Assembly (NCBI GenBank): GCA_964586425.1
Contig: CAZPHI010000009.1
Location: 1-53,059 of the forward strand
Direction of reading: 5' to 3'
DNA: 53,059 bases
Source: CAZPHI01 sp964586425
GTDB taxonomy: Bacteria; Bacillota; Clostridia; Lachnospirales; Lachnospiraceae
Position 1 is the stretch's first letter; every line of letters starts with the position of its first letter. The notes beneath the pieces are model-generated. The model worked only from the letters and a program-made list of their open reading frames with translations, did no database searches and had not been told where the DNA came from. The position numbers and the translations under genes were made by a program. This document shows positions 25,835 through 35,300 of the stretch, one piece after another.

Positions 25835-26333
25835 CTGAATAGCCTGCTGACCAGAGATTCGTTCCGTCTTTTGAGCGAATTACTGTCAGAATATGTAATG
25901 CTGTCTATCTTGCCATCTATATCCNNNNNNNNNNNNNNNNNNNNNNNNNNNNNNNNNNNNNNNNNNNNNNNNNNNNNNNNNNNNNNNNNNNNNNNNNNNN
26001 NNNNNNNNNNNNNNNNNNNNNNNNTTTGAGCGAATTACTGTCAGAATATGTAATGCTGTCTATCTTGCCATCTATATCCAGTTCTCCTTTATCAACTGAT
26101 AATCTGTTAACATGAAGGTTACTTCCCTTAATATTCAGAATTCCTGTATCAATCTCTAGTATTACTTCGTCTGGATCAAATGATACCACATCATTAACTC
26201 CGGTTATACCTGCTTTTTCTCTATTACTAATAAGCATCCTATGCTCTTTAGCACTAGTTTTTTTGGCGTTTATATTCCCAGTGTTGCTGCCAAAGGCAGT
26301 TCCCTGCATATCTGTATCCCTTGCCATAACCAT
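25831..26333 (-). CDS. yabP: Sporulation protein YabP, split by an assembly gap
   Basis: The gap at 25925-26024 has the same 55 bases on both sides (25870-25924 and 26025-26079). Merging them gives one frame of 115 residues: N-terminal lead, HRMLISNREKAGITGVNDVV, DEVILEIDTGILNIKGSNLH, ELDIDGKIDSITYSD and a tail ending RRNESLVSRLFR, with the stop overlapping the yabQ start. YabP is a small beta-rich protein needed for spore cortex in Bacillus. The start used has GGGAGG upstream. As written here, with the N run, the protein would be misread. Confidence 0.85.
25925..26024. other. Assembly gap (100 N) with 55-bp duplicated flanks, in yabP
   Basis: The 55 bases before and after the N run are identical, beginning TTTGAGCGAATTACTG. 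This is an unmerged contig overlap, not a duplication; the genome is probably continuous here. Confidence 0.9.
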
Positions 26334-26406
26334 CAGTCCTCCCAAAACATCTATCATTAATATATATTTTAGGAGTTTTGATTATATGCCTACTTTATCT
26401 GTTAAT

Positions 26407-26646
26407 TTATAGATATTCAAACATATCCTTGGCTTCATCTTTTTTTGTTGTTTCTTTTACTTCTGTAACCTTAACCTTAACATTCTTTGTTCCAAAAGAG
26501 ATTTCAATAATATCTCCTTCTTTAACATCAACCGAAGCCTTGGCTACTTTATCATTAACCATAACTCGTCCTGCATCACACGCATCATTAGCCACACTTC
26601 TTCTCTTTATCAATCTTGATACCTTCAAATACTTATCTAATCTCAT
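26407..26646 (-). CDS. rqcP: S4-domain RNA-binding protein RqcP/YabO
   Basis: 79 residues. S4 fold: MRLDKYLKVSRLIKRRSVANDACDAGRVMVNDKVAK, in two parts around residues 1-36, then a beta segment (EGDIIEISFG) and an acidic tail. RqcP (formerly YabO, Hsp15 family) helps RqcH add alanine tails to stalled nascent chains. AGGAGGAGAAG precedes the ATG. It sits between HU and yabP, as in Bacillus. Confidence 0.93.
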   Translation of the reverse strand: MRLDKYLKVSRLIKRRSVANDACDAGRVMVNDKVAKASVDVKEGDIIEISFGTKNVKVKVTEVKETTKKDEAKDMFEYL

Positions 26647-26682
26647 CTTCTCCTCCTAATCTGAGTATTTTATGAAAAACAA

Positions 26683-26711
26683 AATCCCAAAGCCACATAG
26701 ACTTTGGGATT
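26683..26711 (-). terminator. Terminator after the HU gene
   Basis: 10-bp arms AATCCCAAAG (26683-26692) and CTTTGGGATT (26702-26711), 9-base loop; on the minus strand followed by TTGTTTTT. It lies in the 87 bases between hup and rqcP, so it probably gives HU a separate abundant transcript with partial read-through. Confidence 0.85.
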
Positions 26712-26733
26712 CTATCCTGCATAATACAAACAA

Positions 26734-27015
26734 TTATTTACCGCTGTTTACAGAGTCCTTTAAAGCTTTACCAGCTTTGAATTTAGGTGCTTTTGATGCA
26801 GCGATTTTAATAGCTTTACCTGTCTGTGGATTCTTACCTGTTCTTGCAGCTCTATTAGCTACTTCAAATGTACCAAATCCTACTAACTGAATTTTGTCGC
26901 CTTTTACTAACTGCTCGCTAACAACATCCATGAATGCTTTTAAAGCTTTTTCACTGTCTTTTTTTGTTAATTCAGTTTTTTCAGCAATTGCTGCTACTAA
27001 TTCTGTCTTGTTCAT
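26734..27015 (-). CDS. hup: DNA-binding protein HU
   Basis: 93 residues, full length. N-terminal MNKTELVAAIAEKTELTKKD, GFGTFEVANRAARTGKNPQTG (the DNA-binding arm with the conserved Pro), then a C-terminal helix. Abundant nucleoid protein. It lies in the conserved mazG-HU-rqcP order. Confidence 0.97.
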   Translation of the reverse strand: MNKTELVAAIAEKTELTKKDSEKALKAFMDVVSEQLVKGDKIQLVGFGTFEVANRAARTGKNPQTGKAIKIAASKAPKFKAGKALKDSVNSGK

Positions 27016-27041
27016 TGTATTACTCTCCTCTTAGGATTATT

Positions 27042-27596
27042 TTATTTATCGGCGTTACACCCGATTATTTTATTTATAAACTCTTTGGTACTATTTGTCA
27101 AGATTTTTTCAGCATTTATCACATTTTCAAGGCTTTTTTTGACGTTTTTAAAAGCCTCTTCACATTCATCGGGATAATTTCCTTTTTCAAAGTCATATCC
27201 ATAAAGTTTTTTTGCCTTGCTAAACACCTTGTCAGCCTTCATAACTGGTGTATATGAATCTGGAATCGTGGCAAATGAATTATTGCTTTCAAGCTGATTT
27301 TGATAATGCTTATACACCTCTTCGCTTATTATTCCAGCATTATACTTTTCTTCATATTCCTTTAATAGTTCTAGCTTTTCCTTTTTCTTAGAATTATCCC
27401 AGCGGATAAAATTACTTTCATAAGTTTCCTGTTTTTGAGCATCAGGAACAGCAAATATACCAGGATGTCTTGTGACTAGCTTCTTTGAAAGCATATCAAT
27501 CACCTCATCCATAGTGAATTCACCCTTCTCCTCTGCAATATTCACATGCATCAATACCTGTAGAAGTACATCTCCGACTTCTTCTCTCTTTTTCAT
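27042..27596 (-). CDS. mazG: MazG-family pyrophosphohydrolase lacking its N-terminal part
   Basis: 184 residues starting at KKREEVGDVLLQVLMHV, which aligns with the ExxD helix in the middle of the first MazG domain. The preceding 55-60 family residues, including CPWDxxQT and the EExxE metal motif, are missing. The usual RRHPHVF reads TRHPGIF. The second domain is diverged and has no clear EExxE/GDLLF pair. The start lies in the 55-base repeat at an assembly gap; when the flanks are merged, AGGAGACTT ATG directly follows the spoVT stop, so no room is left for the missing part. Either a real truncation or a strain-mixture assembly error. It probably cannot hydrolyse NTPs as it stands. Confidence 0.8.
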   Translation of the reverse strand: MKKREEVGDVLLQVLMHVNIAEEKGEFTMDEVIDMLSKKLVTRHPGIFAVPDAQKQETYESNFIRWDNSKKKEKLELLKEYEEKYNAGIISEEVYKHYQNQLESNNSFATIPDSYTPVMKADKVFSKAKKLYGYDFEKGNYPDECEEAFKNVKKSLENVINAEKILTNSTKEFINKIIGCNADK

Positions 27597-27633
27597 AAGT
27601 CTCCTATCTATTCTTATAACTATTCCATCTGTT

Positions 27634-27733
27634 NNNNNNNNNNNNNNNNNNNNNNNNNNNNNNNNNNNNNNNNNNNNNNNNNNNNNNNNNNNNNNNNNNN
27701 NNNNNNNNNNNNNNNNNNNNNNNNNNNNNNNNN
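27634..27733. other. Assembly gap (100 N) with 55-bp duplicated flanks, between spoVT and mazG
   Basis: Bases 27579-27633 equal 27734-27788, beginning TTCTTCTCTCTTTTTC. The shared block holds the spoVT stop, the mazG ribosome binding site and the mazG start. Confidence 0.9.
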
Positions 27734-27774
27734 TTCTTCTCTCTTTTTCATAAGTCTCCTATCTATTCTTATAA

Positions 27775-28317
27775 CTATTCCATCTGTTTACCAAGGAATG
27801 CTGCCGCTGTCTGGCATAGTTTTTTCTCTGTTTCTCCGAATTTAATCTTGGCATCCTTAGTAACAACTATAACAGCACCAATAGCATCACCTTCTGATAT
27901 TATAGAACAAAGCGCTTCATTTTTGAACTCCTCATTTTCATCTGTGATTTTAACAAAACATTTTTCCTCAGATGATGCAACAACACATTCTCTACCTTCA
28001 ATAACGTTATCAAGCTGCTTACTTATTGGTTTGTTTAACAAGTCTTTTCTTCCACCTCCAGATGCTGCAATAATCTGGTCCTTATCTGAAACAGCCACCA
28101 CATATCCCGTCGTTTGTGCAAGTGCATCGGCATACTGCTTGGCAAATTCTCCAAGCTCACCAATTGGAGAATACTTTTTAAGAATTATCTCACCTTCATG
28201 ATCCGTATATATCTCTAGAGGGTCACCTTCCCTAATTCTAAGTGTTTTTCTAATCTCCTTCGGAAGAACTACTCTGCCCAAATCATCTATTCGTCTAACT
28301 ATTCCCGTTGCTTTCAA
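27775..28317 (-). CDS. spoVT: Stage V sporulation regulator SpoVT (AbrB family)
   Basis: 180 residues with a TTG start (MKATGIVRRIDDLGRVVLPKEI is the family's N-terminus). Residues 1-50 form the AbrB swapped-hairpin DNA-binding domain; residues 55-178 the GAF-like domain, ending FLGKQME. In Bacillus it tunes the forespore sigma-G regulon. Its GGAGG ribosome binding site, 10 bases before TTG, is inside the 3' arm of a 12-bp hairpin (separate entry), so translation may be controlled. It follows fbp on the same strand by about 93 bases. Confidence 0.96.
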   Translation of the reverse strand: MKATGIVRRIDDLGRVVLPKEIRKTLRIREGDPLEIYTDHEGEIILKKYSPIGELGEFAKQYADALAQTTGYVVAVSDKDQIIAASGGGRKDLLNKPISKQLDNVIEGRECVVASSEEKCFVKITDENEEFKNEALCSIISEGDAIGAVIVVTKDAKIKFGETEKKLCQTAAAFLGKQME

Positions 28318-28327
28318 GATAACAATA

Positions 28328-28376
28328 CCTCCATTTACATTTTTCTAGTTTTAAATCTAGTATTTGTAAATGGAGG
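28328..28376 (-). promoter_or_regulatory. Hairpin that hides the spoVT ribosome binding site
   Basis: On the minus strand the 5' arm CCTCCATTTACA (28376-28365) pairs perfectly with TGTAAATGGAGG (28339-28328). The last GGAGG is the only good ribosome binding site for spoVT. The 25-base loop can form an inner CTAGA/TCTAG stem. The following bases are not U-rich on this strand, so it is not a minus-strand terminator; on the plus strand CTTTTT follows, but no gene runs that way. Confidence 0.6.
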
Positions 28377-28410
28377 CTTTTTATCCCACCATCTTTAATT
28401 ATTTTAATTT

Positions 28411-30363
28411 TTATCTTTCTTGTATTACTCCATCTCTATAAGCTTTTAACAGCATTTCCAAATCCTCAATATTCTCCTGTACAGCTCTTCCTATATCAGT
28501 ATCAGCTACCAGCTTACGGCTTGTAAGGCTTTGTACTGTTTGTGTATGTGAAACAACATCTTTATCCGCAAGAATAACTTTTTCAACCGATTCAAATGGT
28601 TCGTGAGCAACAAGTACCAGCCCATGTGAATTATAGACAAGCGTATATCCTGCAATTCCAGTTACTTTTTGATATGCTTTCGAGAAGCCGCCATCAATAA
28701 TAAGTAATTTGCCATTACACTTGATTGGAGATTCTCCATGCTTAACTTCAATTGGGATATGTCCGTTAATAATATGCGCATCATCTCCACTAAGTCCAAA
28801 TTCCAGAAGAATTCTATTAACAATATCTTCATTGTTCATCATTGAATAGTAGAGATTCTTTGGCTCCTTATATGCACCTTTTTCTTCAACGAAATAACGT
28901 TCAAATGTCGTCATCTTATCTTTGCCATAGACAGGAGAGTTACGATGCTGCCATAAGAACCACATAGTATCCAGCCCGCGTTTCTTCTCCTCAGGACTCT
29001 TCGAATAATATCCCTTGCGCACATAGCTCTCTAATATATCATACAATTCTTTGCCAGCGTATTTTTTGCCAAACACTTCCACCTGAGTGAATGTGCCATC
29101 TGGATTCATTGGTACACAGCCATGATACAGAAGATTGCCATTATATACCTTATACAGGCTTCCTTTTGAAAGTAAAAATCTAATATGCTCCTGTAACTTA
29201 TCGCAATTAACAAATGCATACGTAAGCCTATCCATTACCTCCTGTTCCAATGGAGATAACTCATATGGATTATTCCAGTCAATGGTTGGAAAATTCTCAT
29301 CAAGAAGATCATATTCCTTTCCATCAATTATAACTTGTCCAAGCTTTGTATCAATCTTATCTAACAAAAGTCTATTATCCATCGCATACTCTGGATGACG
29401 TTTTATAATCTGGCCTTCAAGCTTTAGCTGCATTACTGTAATCGCCTTATGCATCTTCTCATCAAGCGCTACATCCCTCACATCATAATTGTCTTCCCGA
29501 TAATCCAGACTAAAGCGCTCACATGAATCATTCGCATATACCTCCATTGCAAGACGCGCTAACGGCACAAGATTAATCCCATAGCTGTCCTCAAGAAGAT
29601 TCAAATTACCATATTTTGCAGAAATTCTAATTACAGTACAGATAAGAGCAGGATTACCCGATGCAGCACCAATCCATGATACATCATGATTACCCCACTG
29701 TATATCCACAGAATGATGGTGCATTAAGGCATCCATGACCCTGTCAGGATAAGGTCCTCTGTCGAATATATCTCCAACAACATGTAGATGGTCTACGACC
29801 AGACGTCTAATCAGATTACATAATGCAATTACTAGTTCTCTAGCCCTGCCTGTTTCAATAACAGAATTAATTATTTCACTATAATACTGCTCCTGATCAA
29901 CAACGCTTTCTCTTCCAAGTAATAATTCCTCAATAACATATGCGAAATCATCTGGCAAAGCCTTCCTTACCTTAGACCTCGTATACTTGAACGCTGAACG
30001 CTTGCACACGCGAATCAATTGATATAGTGTAACCTTATACCAATCCTCAATATCATCCCTTCCGCCAAGCAACTGTACAAGTTTCTGCTCAGGATAATAT
30101 ATCAATGTAGCAAGCGAGCGCTTTTCCTCAACACTTATCGAATATCCAAACTCTTCCTCTATCTTTCTGTTGATTGCTCCTGAACCATTCTTTAGAATAT
30201 GTTGAAACTGCAGATATTCACCGTGAATATCCGTCATAAAATGCTCAGTTCCCTTTGGAAGACTTAATATAGCCTTAAGATTAATTATTTCCGTGGCGGC
30301 CGACGCAATTGATGGATACAATTTTGCCATGTTCTTCAGATACTTTAACTCCTGTTCCTCCAT
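28411..30363 (-). CDS. fbp: Fructose-1,6-bisphosphatase class III
   Basis: 650 residues, the length of the Firmicutes-type enzyme unrelated to class I/II. Calcineurin-like metal motifs: TDIHGEYLQFQHIL (near 43), GDIFDRGPYPD (near 197), WGNHDVSWIGAASG (near 219), INGHIPIEVKHGESP and YNSHGLVLVAHEPF. Converts fructose-1,6-bisphosphate to fructose-6-phosphate in gluconeogenesis. An AGGAGGTAG site precedes the ATG. The gene begins 9 bases after the hybrid kinase stop upstream. Confidence 0.97.
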   Translation of the reverse strand: MEEQELKYLKNMAKLYPSIASAATEIINLKAILSLPKGTEHFMTDIHGEYLQFQHILKNGSGAINRKIEEEFGYSISVEEKRSLATLIYYPEQKLVQLLGGRDDIEDWYKVTLYQLIRVCKRSAFKYTRSKVRKALPDDFAYVIEELLLGRESVVDQEQYYSEIINSVIETGRARELVIALCNLIRRLVVDHLHVVGDIFDRGPYPDRVMDALMHHHSVDIQWGNHDVSWIGAASGNPALICTVIRISAKYGNLNLLEDSYGINLVPLARLAMEVYANDSCERFSLDYREDNYDVRDVALDEKMHKAITVMQLKLEGQIIKRHPEYAMDNRLLLDKIDTKLGQVIIDGKEYDLLDENFPTIDWNNPYELSPLEQEVMDRLTYAFVNCDKLQEHIRFLLSKGSLYKVYNGNLLYHGCVPMNPDGTFTQVEVFGKKYAGKELYDILESYVRKGYYSKSPEEKKRGLDTMWFLWQHRNSPVYGKDKMTTFERYFVEEKGAYKEPKNLYYSMMNNEDIVNRILLEFGLSGDDAHIINGHIPIEVKHGESPIKCNGKLLIIDGGFSKAYQKVTGIAGYTLVYNSHGLVLVAHEPFESVEKVILADKDVVSHTQTVQSLTSRKLVADTDIGRAVQENIEDLEMLLKAYRDGVIQER

Positions 30364-30371
30364 ACTACCTC

Positions 30372-31459
30372 CTATTCTAGAAATTGTGCCATTATCTCAT
30401 ATAATTTCTGTGGTTCTATTGGTTTTGATAAATGTGCATTCATTCCGGCAGCCTTTGATTCCCTAATATCCTCTTCATATGCATTAGCTGTCATTGCAAT
30501 TATAGGCATCGTCTTTACATCATTCCTGTCAAGACTTCTAATCTTTCGTGTTGCTGTATATCCATCCATAATTGGCATACGTATATCCATCAAAATCAAA
30601 TTATAATATCCCTCTTCTGATTGAATAAGCTTGTCGACTCCAGCACTTCCATTCTCTGCCCATTCAACTATACAGCCTGACTTTTCAAGCAATCTTCTAG
30701 ATATTTCAGCATTAAGTGGATGATCTTCACACAGCAAAACTCTCTTTCCATTAAGAATATCACTATGAACATCAAGCTCTTTCCTATCATTCTCAATTAA
30801 TTTTTTAGCTTCATTTTCATCTATCATCTCAAAATTAAGATATATTGTAAATGCTGTTCCTGCTCCAACTTCACTATGAACCTCAATACGTCCTCCCATA
30901 AGTTCAACAAGACGCTTTGTAATCGCAAGTCCTAATCCAGTTCCAGCATACTTTGTTGTCATTGAGTTATGTTCCTGCTCGTAAGGCTTAAATAAACCAT
31001 TATCAATGAATTCCTTGCTCATTCCTATGCCAGAATCCTCAATAACAAATTTATCATAATTAATTCCTTTTTCAGTCCTAATGCAATCATATGAAAAACA
31101 TATTGTTCCACCATTAGGTGTGAATTTAATAGCATTTGACATGATGTTAACAAATATTTGTTTCAATCTTACGACGTCCATCTTTGCATATGTTGCCTCT
31201 GTAATATTAGAGAACCTTATATCAAGTTTGATTTCTTTCAGACTAGCATTAGGTTTTACCATATCAATCAGCTCTTCTATAAATTCTTTACAATTCACAA
31301 CCTGATATTCAAGTTTCATCTTGCCAGTTTCTATTTTCTGTAAATCAAGTGTATCATTAATAAGACTCAGCATGTATTGTCCAGATGCTTCCATTTTATC
31401 TATATTATGATGCAGTTCTTCCACATCTTCACAGTCTTTTGACAACGCAGCCATACCTA
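30372..31459 (-). CDS. Hybrid histidine kinase, C-terminal part (cut by gap)
   Basis: About 362 residues visible, running out of the gap. It begins just after the H box (GMAALSKDCEDVEELHHNIDK), so the phosphorylated His is in the missing DNA. HATPase follows: N box NIMSNAIKFTPNGG, G1 EDSGIGMS, G2 GTGLGLAITKRLVELMGG; then a receiver (about 235-360) with Asp in LILMDIRMPIMDGYTA and Lys in LSKPIEP. The pieces on the other side of the gap (31560-32154) are the N-terminal part of the same gene. Closely similar in layout to the kinase at 37199-40674. Confidence 0.85.
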
Positions 31460-31559
31460 NNNNNNNNNNNNNNNNNNNNNNNNNNNNNNNNNNNNNNNNN
31501 NNNNNNNNNNNNNNNNNNNNNNNNNNNNNNNNNNNNNNNNNNNNNNNNNNNNNNNNNNN
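31460..31559. other. Assembly gap (100 N) without flank overlap
   Basis: The flanks share only about 6 bases, unlike the 55-base overlaps elsewhere. By comparison with the paralogous kinase, residues from the second solute-binding domain to the H box are missing, roughly 290 codons or 0.87 kb, so the 100 N is only a placeholder. Confidence 0.8.
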
Positions 31560-32154
31560 ATACCTGTCATACTATTCGTTTTCTCATCCATATACACAAG
31601 TGGCTTTGTATTCCTGCTTTGTATATGGTGTACCTATAAGTATATCAAAATAATTCTTTAGCAGATTACTCTCAAACTCAGGTTCATACAAATTAATCTC
31701 AACTATTGCCTCACTAATCCTCATAGACAATATTCTTGTCTGGAAGTGCTGTCAATTCGCCCACCGTATATCCATAATGTTCATCGCAAAACTCATAATC
31801 CAGTTTACGGTCATCACTCTGCTGAACCGTTCCGACAATATCTACCTCATGATTATCAAGCATCGCAAGTGCATTAGACCATGTCTTGCAATCAACATAT
31901 TCAAATTTCAAATTAGTATATTCCGATACCTTATTAAGATAATCTGCATCATAGCTGACGATTTTTCCAGATTCAATATCATCTTCAGAATAATAATCAC
32001 CCATATAAAAATAAGCGACCTTAACTACTCTTTCATCATCAACCTTTGTTCCAACCAATGTTTCAGCACAAACCGTATAACATGGAATCAATATGACTAA
32101 CAGCATCATTACACTTACAATAATATACATTGCCCGCTGTCTATTTCTTTTCAT
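31560..32154 (-). pseudogene. Decayed solute-binding N-terminal part of the hybrid kinase
   Basis: Start ATG after GAAGGAGATATTAAG; signal/membrane helix (about 10-30), then an SBP_bac_3-type domain (VVKVAYFYMGDYYSE, SYDADYLNKVSEYTNLKFEYVD) up to NIVYED and a stop at 31714. Downstream, in a second frame (about 31584-31724), comes RISEAIVEINLYEPEFESNL, and in a third frame (31560 to about 31610) KPLVYMDEKTNSMTG. These match, in order, paralogue segments DEAMLNIMVEEPGF and KPISYTDENGEFKG. Relative to the paralogue about 92 residues are lost at the first break and 15-20 at the second, both with frameshifts. So this kinase copy is broken, unless the contig was misassembled. Confidence 0.7.
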
Positions 32155-32304
32155 CTTAATATCTCCTTCAAGCATAGATATCTATTACATTTTTTTATTA
32201 TACATTATATGACAATATATTACTAGAATAATGAGCGATTTAGTTATGAAGATTTCAGCTGCTATAATCACTGTTGTGGTAATGGCTGCTGTCACTAATT
32301 ATTT

Positions 32305-32333
32305 TTGACAAAAAACCTATATAATGCTAAAAT
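32305..32333 (+). promoter_or_regulatory. Sigma-A-type promoter for the acyltransferase fusion
   Basis: -35 TTGACA (32305-32310), 17-base spacer, -10 TAAAAT (32328-32333), about 50 bases before the chosen start. A TATAAT at 32320-32325 is too close to the -35. The longest open frame starts inside this promoter, which argues for the later start at 32383. Confidence 0.6.
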
Positions 32334-32382
32334 TATCTTTGATTTTTCACTTCAAACGGTCAAGAAAAGAGGATACTGTGAC

Positions 32383-35300
32383 ATGATATATTATAGTCTA
32401 ACATTCATATTTTTGTTTCTGCCAATTGTACTTATAGTATATAATATTGTGCCAAAGATATTAAGGAATATTATACTTTTATTATTCAATATCGTATTCT
32501 TATGTTGGAACAAGCCAATATATATCTGTATTATCCTCTTTTCTATTATTTATAATTATGTAAGTGGATTATTGATTTGTAAATCACAAACTAATAATCA
32601 TTCTTTTCTGTCAAAGTTTATTCTTATTATGTCTATAACGCTCAACATTGGGCTTTTATTTATGTTCAAATACAGCAGTACCTTAGTATCGTATATTAAT
32701 TCGCTGCTAAGTACTAATATTCCTCTTTGTAATCACCTATGTCCTGTAGGTATGTCCATATTCACCCTTCAGGCAATATCTTATAACATTGATGTCTTCC
32801 GTAAGAAAGCTCCTGTTTCGCATAATATAGTTGACCTCGGATGTTTCATAACATTTTTCCCTCTTATGCTTGTAGGTCCTCTCCCATTATATAGAGATTT
32901 TGAACCAGCATTAAAAAAACGTACACTAGATTTTAAAACTTTTAGATATGGTTTCAAGAGACTTATTATTGGTCTATTTAAAATATTTGTTATTGCCGGC
33001 AATTTAGAGTATCTATGGAAACAAGTTGCATCAACCGAGACTTATAACCTCTCAGTACTAACCGCCTGGCTAGGAATTCTTGCTTTTACATTCCTAATCT
33101 ATTTCTATTTGACTGGATACTCTGATATATCTATAGGCATTGCACGAATGCTTGGTTTTAATCTCAGTGAGAATTTTAAGCATCCATATTCAGCTACTAG
33201 CATAACTGATTTTTGGAAAAGATGGCATATATCACTTGTCGGATGGATTAAAGAGTATATTCTTAATCCTTTCAACAACAGACAGCGTTCTGCTTTTAAA
33301 ATAATTGTATCTTTTTCCTTTTTTCTATTGTTAATTGGTATATGGTATGGATCCGGAATTAATTATATATTGTGGGCATTATATTCTGCTTTATTATTAA
33401 TTATTGAAAAAGTATTTTGGGGAAAATATCTTAAGAAATTGCCTGCATTATTTACACACATATATACACTGTTTTTTGTAATAGTTGGATGGGCCATCTT
33501 CGCATTTGATAATATAGGATATATGATATCTTATATTAAAGTGATGTTTGGATTTAGCTGTGATGGATTTGTTAATTACAATTTCATATACCATTTTATG
33601 ACTAATATTGTAATTATTATTATCTGTATACTAGCTACAATCAAATTCATACATTATAGGTGGTATAAAAATCTTCGTAATCATATGAATCATGGATTAT
33701 ACTGGCTTCAATGCATTCTATTGCTTATTATGTTTATGATATCCGGCTGTTATATGTTCATCAGAACATATAACACTTGTAATGAGTCTGCATCACAAGC
33801 GGATTTTTCAATAGATTCTCTCGTTTCCGGCGATTTTTCTATTTCCCTTGAGAAGTCTATTGTAGATAAACTTCCGATTAATAACTCGATTATCAAAGCC
33901 GATACAGCATTTCAACTATTAATTGGACGACGTGAAATTAATGGTGTGTATATATGTGACAATAACTACATGATTAATAGCTGGCTTCCATCAGATTATA
34001 ACAGTAGCCAGTTTGAATCCAACATTGCTGCACTTAATCAATTCAGCAATGAACATTCGACAATTACTACATCTGTTATGATTGTGCCTACGATATCTTC
34101 TATTAATCCAGAAAAGCTTCCACTTGGAGCCATTAACGTTAATGAGAATATTCTATTAGACACTATATATTCTGAACTGTCTACTACAATTAACGCAGTA
34201 GATACCCGTGAGAATCTGCTTAATCATTCTAATGAATATCTCTATTATAAAACAGATAGCAGGTGGACCTCTCTTGGGGCATATTATGCATATGAAAGCT
34301 GGTGTAAAACGGGTTCAGACTCACCAGACCTTGACAATTACAGAATAACTAATGTTACCAATGCATACACTGGTAATCTTAGCTCTAAGATTATTAATTT
34401 TAATTCAATTACTGACAAAATCGATTTGTATTACGATAAGGATGCACCATATTACAATATAGCATATGATTATGGAACTTCTGAAAGCAACAGTATATAT
34501 GATATGAATGCATTACTCGGCAATAATAAGTATGATGTCTTCCTTGAAGGCAATCACTCAGAGATAAGCATTCATACTAACGTTAAGAATGGCAAGAATC
34601 TCCTTGTAATTAAAGACTCTTATGCTAATTCATATATTCCATTTCTTTTGTCGCTATATGAAAATCTACATATAATTGATATTAATTACTTTGAGCAGAA
34701 TGTAAGCTCATATATAACCACTCATAATATTACTGATAGCTTGATTCTTTATAATATTAAGGACTTTGCGCAATCAACATGCTTTACTAATATCAACTCT
34801 GCTCCTATTAATAATGAAACTGTTAGTGATACATATATTAACAATGATAGTTCATTGACTATTGAGCCAATTACAAAAGAATATTCAAAATATGTTTTTG
34901 TTGGAGATTCACGATATGTGGGAATGTCTAAGGTAGCAGATCCTTCTTCGAATGACACATTCATATGTATGAATGGTATGGGACATAATTACCTGGTTGA
35001 GCAGATGAACAATATTATTCTTGCATGTAATTCTAATACAGCATTAATTATTGGACTCGGAGTTAATGATCTCAACTATAATGCCTCTGCCTACATACAA
35101 ACTATTAACAATATGGCTTCTACACTAAATTGTGATATATACTATATGCTCGTTAACCCTGTTGACGAACTTAAGGAACAGGGTACTGGCTATACAGTTA
35201 CTAATCAGCGTATTGAAGCATTTAATGAAAAGCTTAAGAATGGACTTGTAAGCTCTATTAAGATTATTGATACAAATTCTTATCTTATTAAGAATGGTTT

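Noticed and set aside
25870..26079. 55-bp direct duplication as target-site or attachment-site duplication
   Set aside because: The same 55-base length recurs at three unrelated gaps, always beside 100 N; this is an assembly overlap.
32305..32382. Earlier start of the acyltransferase fusion
   Set aside because: This stretch contains a good -35/-10 promoter and no membrane-type N-terminus; the later ATG with AAGAGG fits better.
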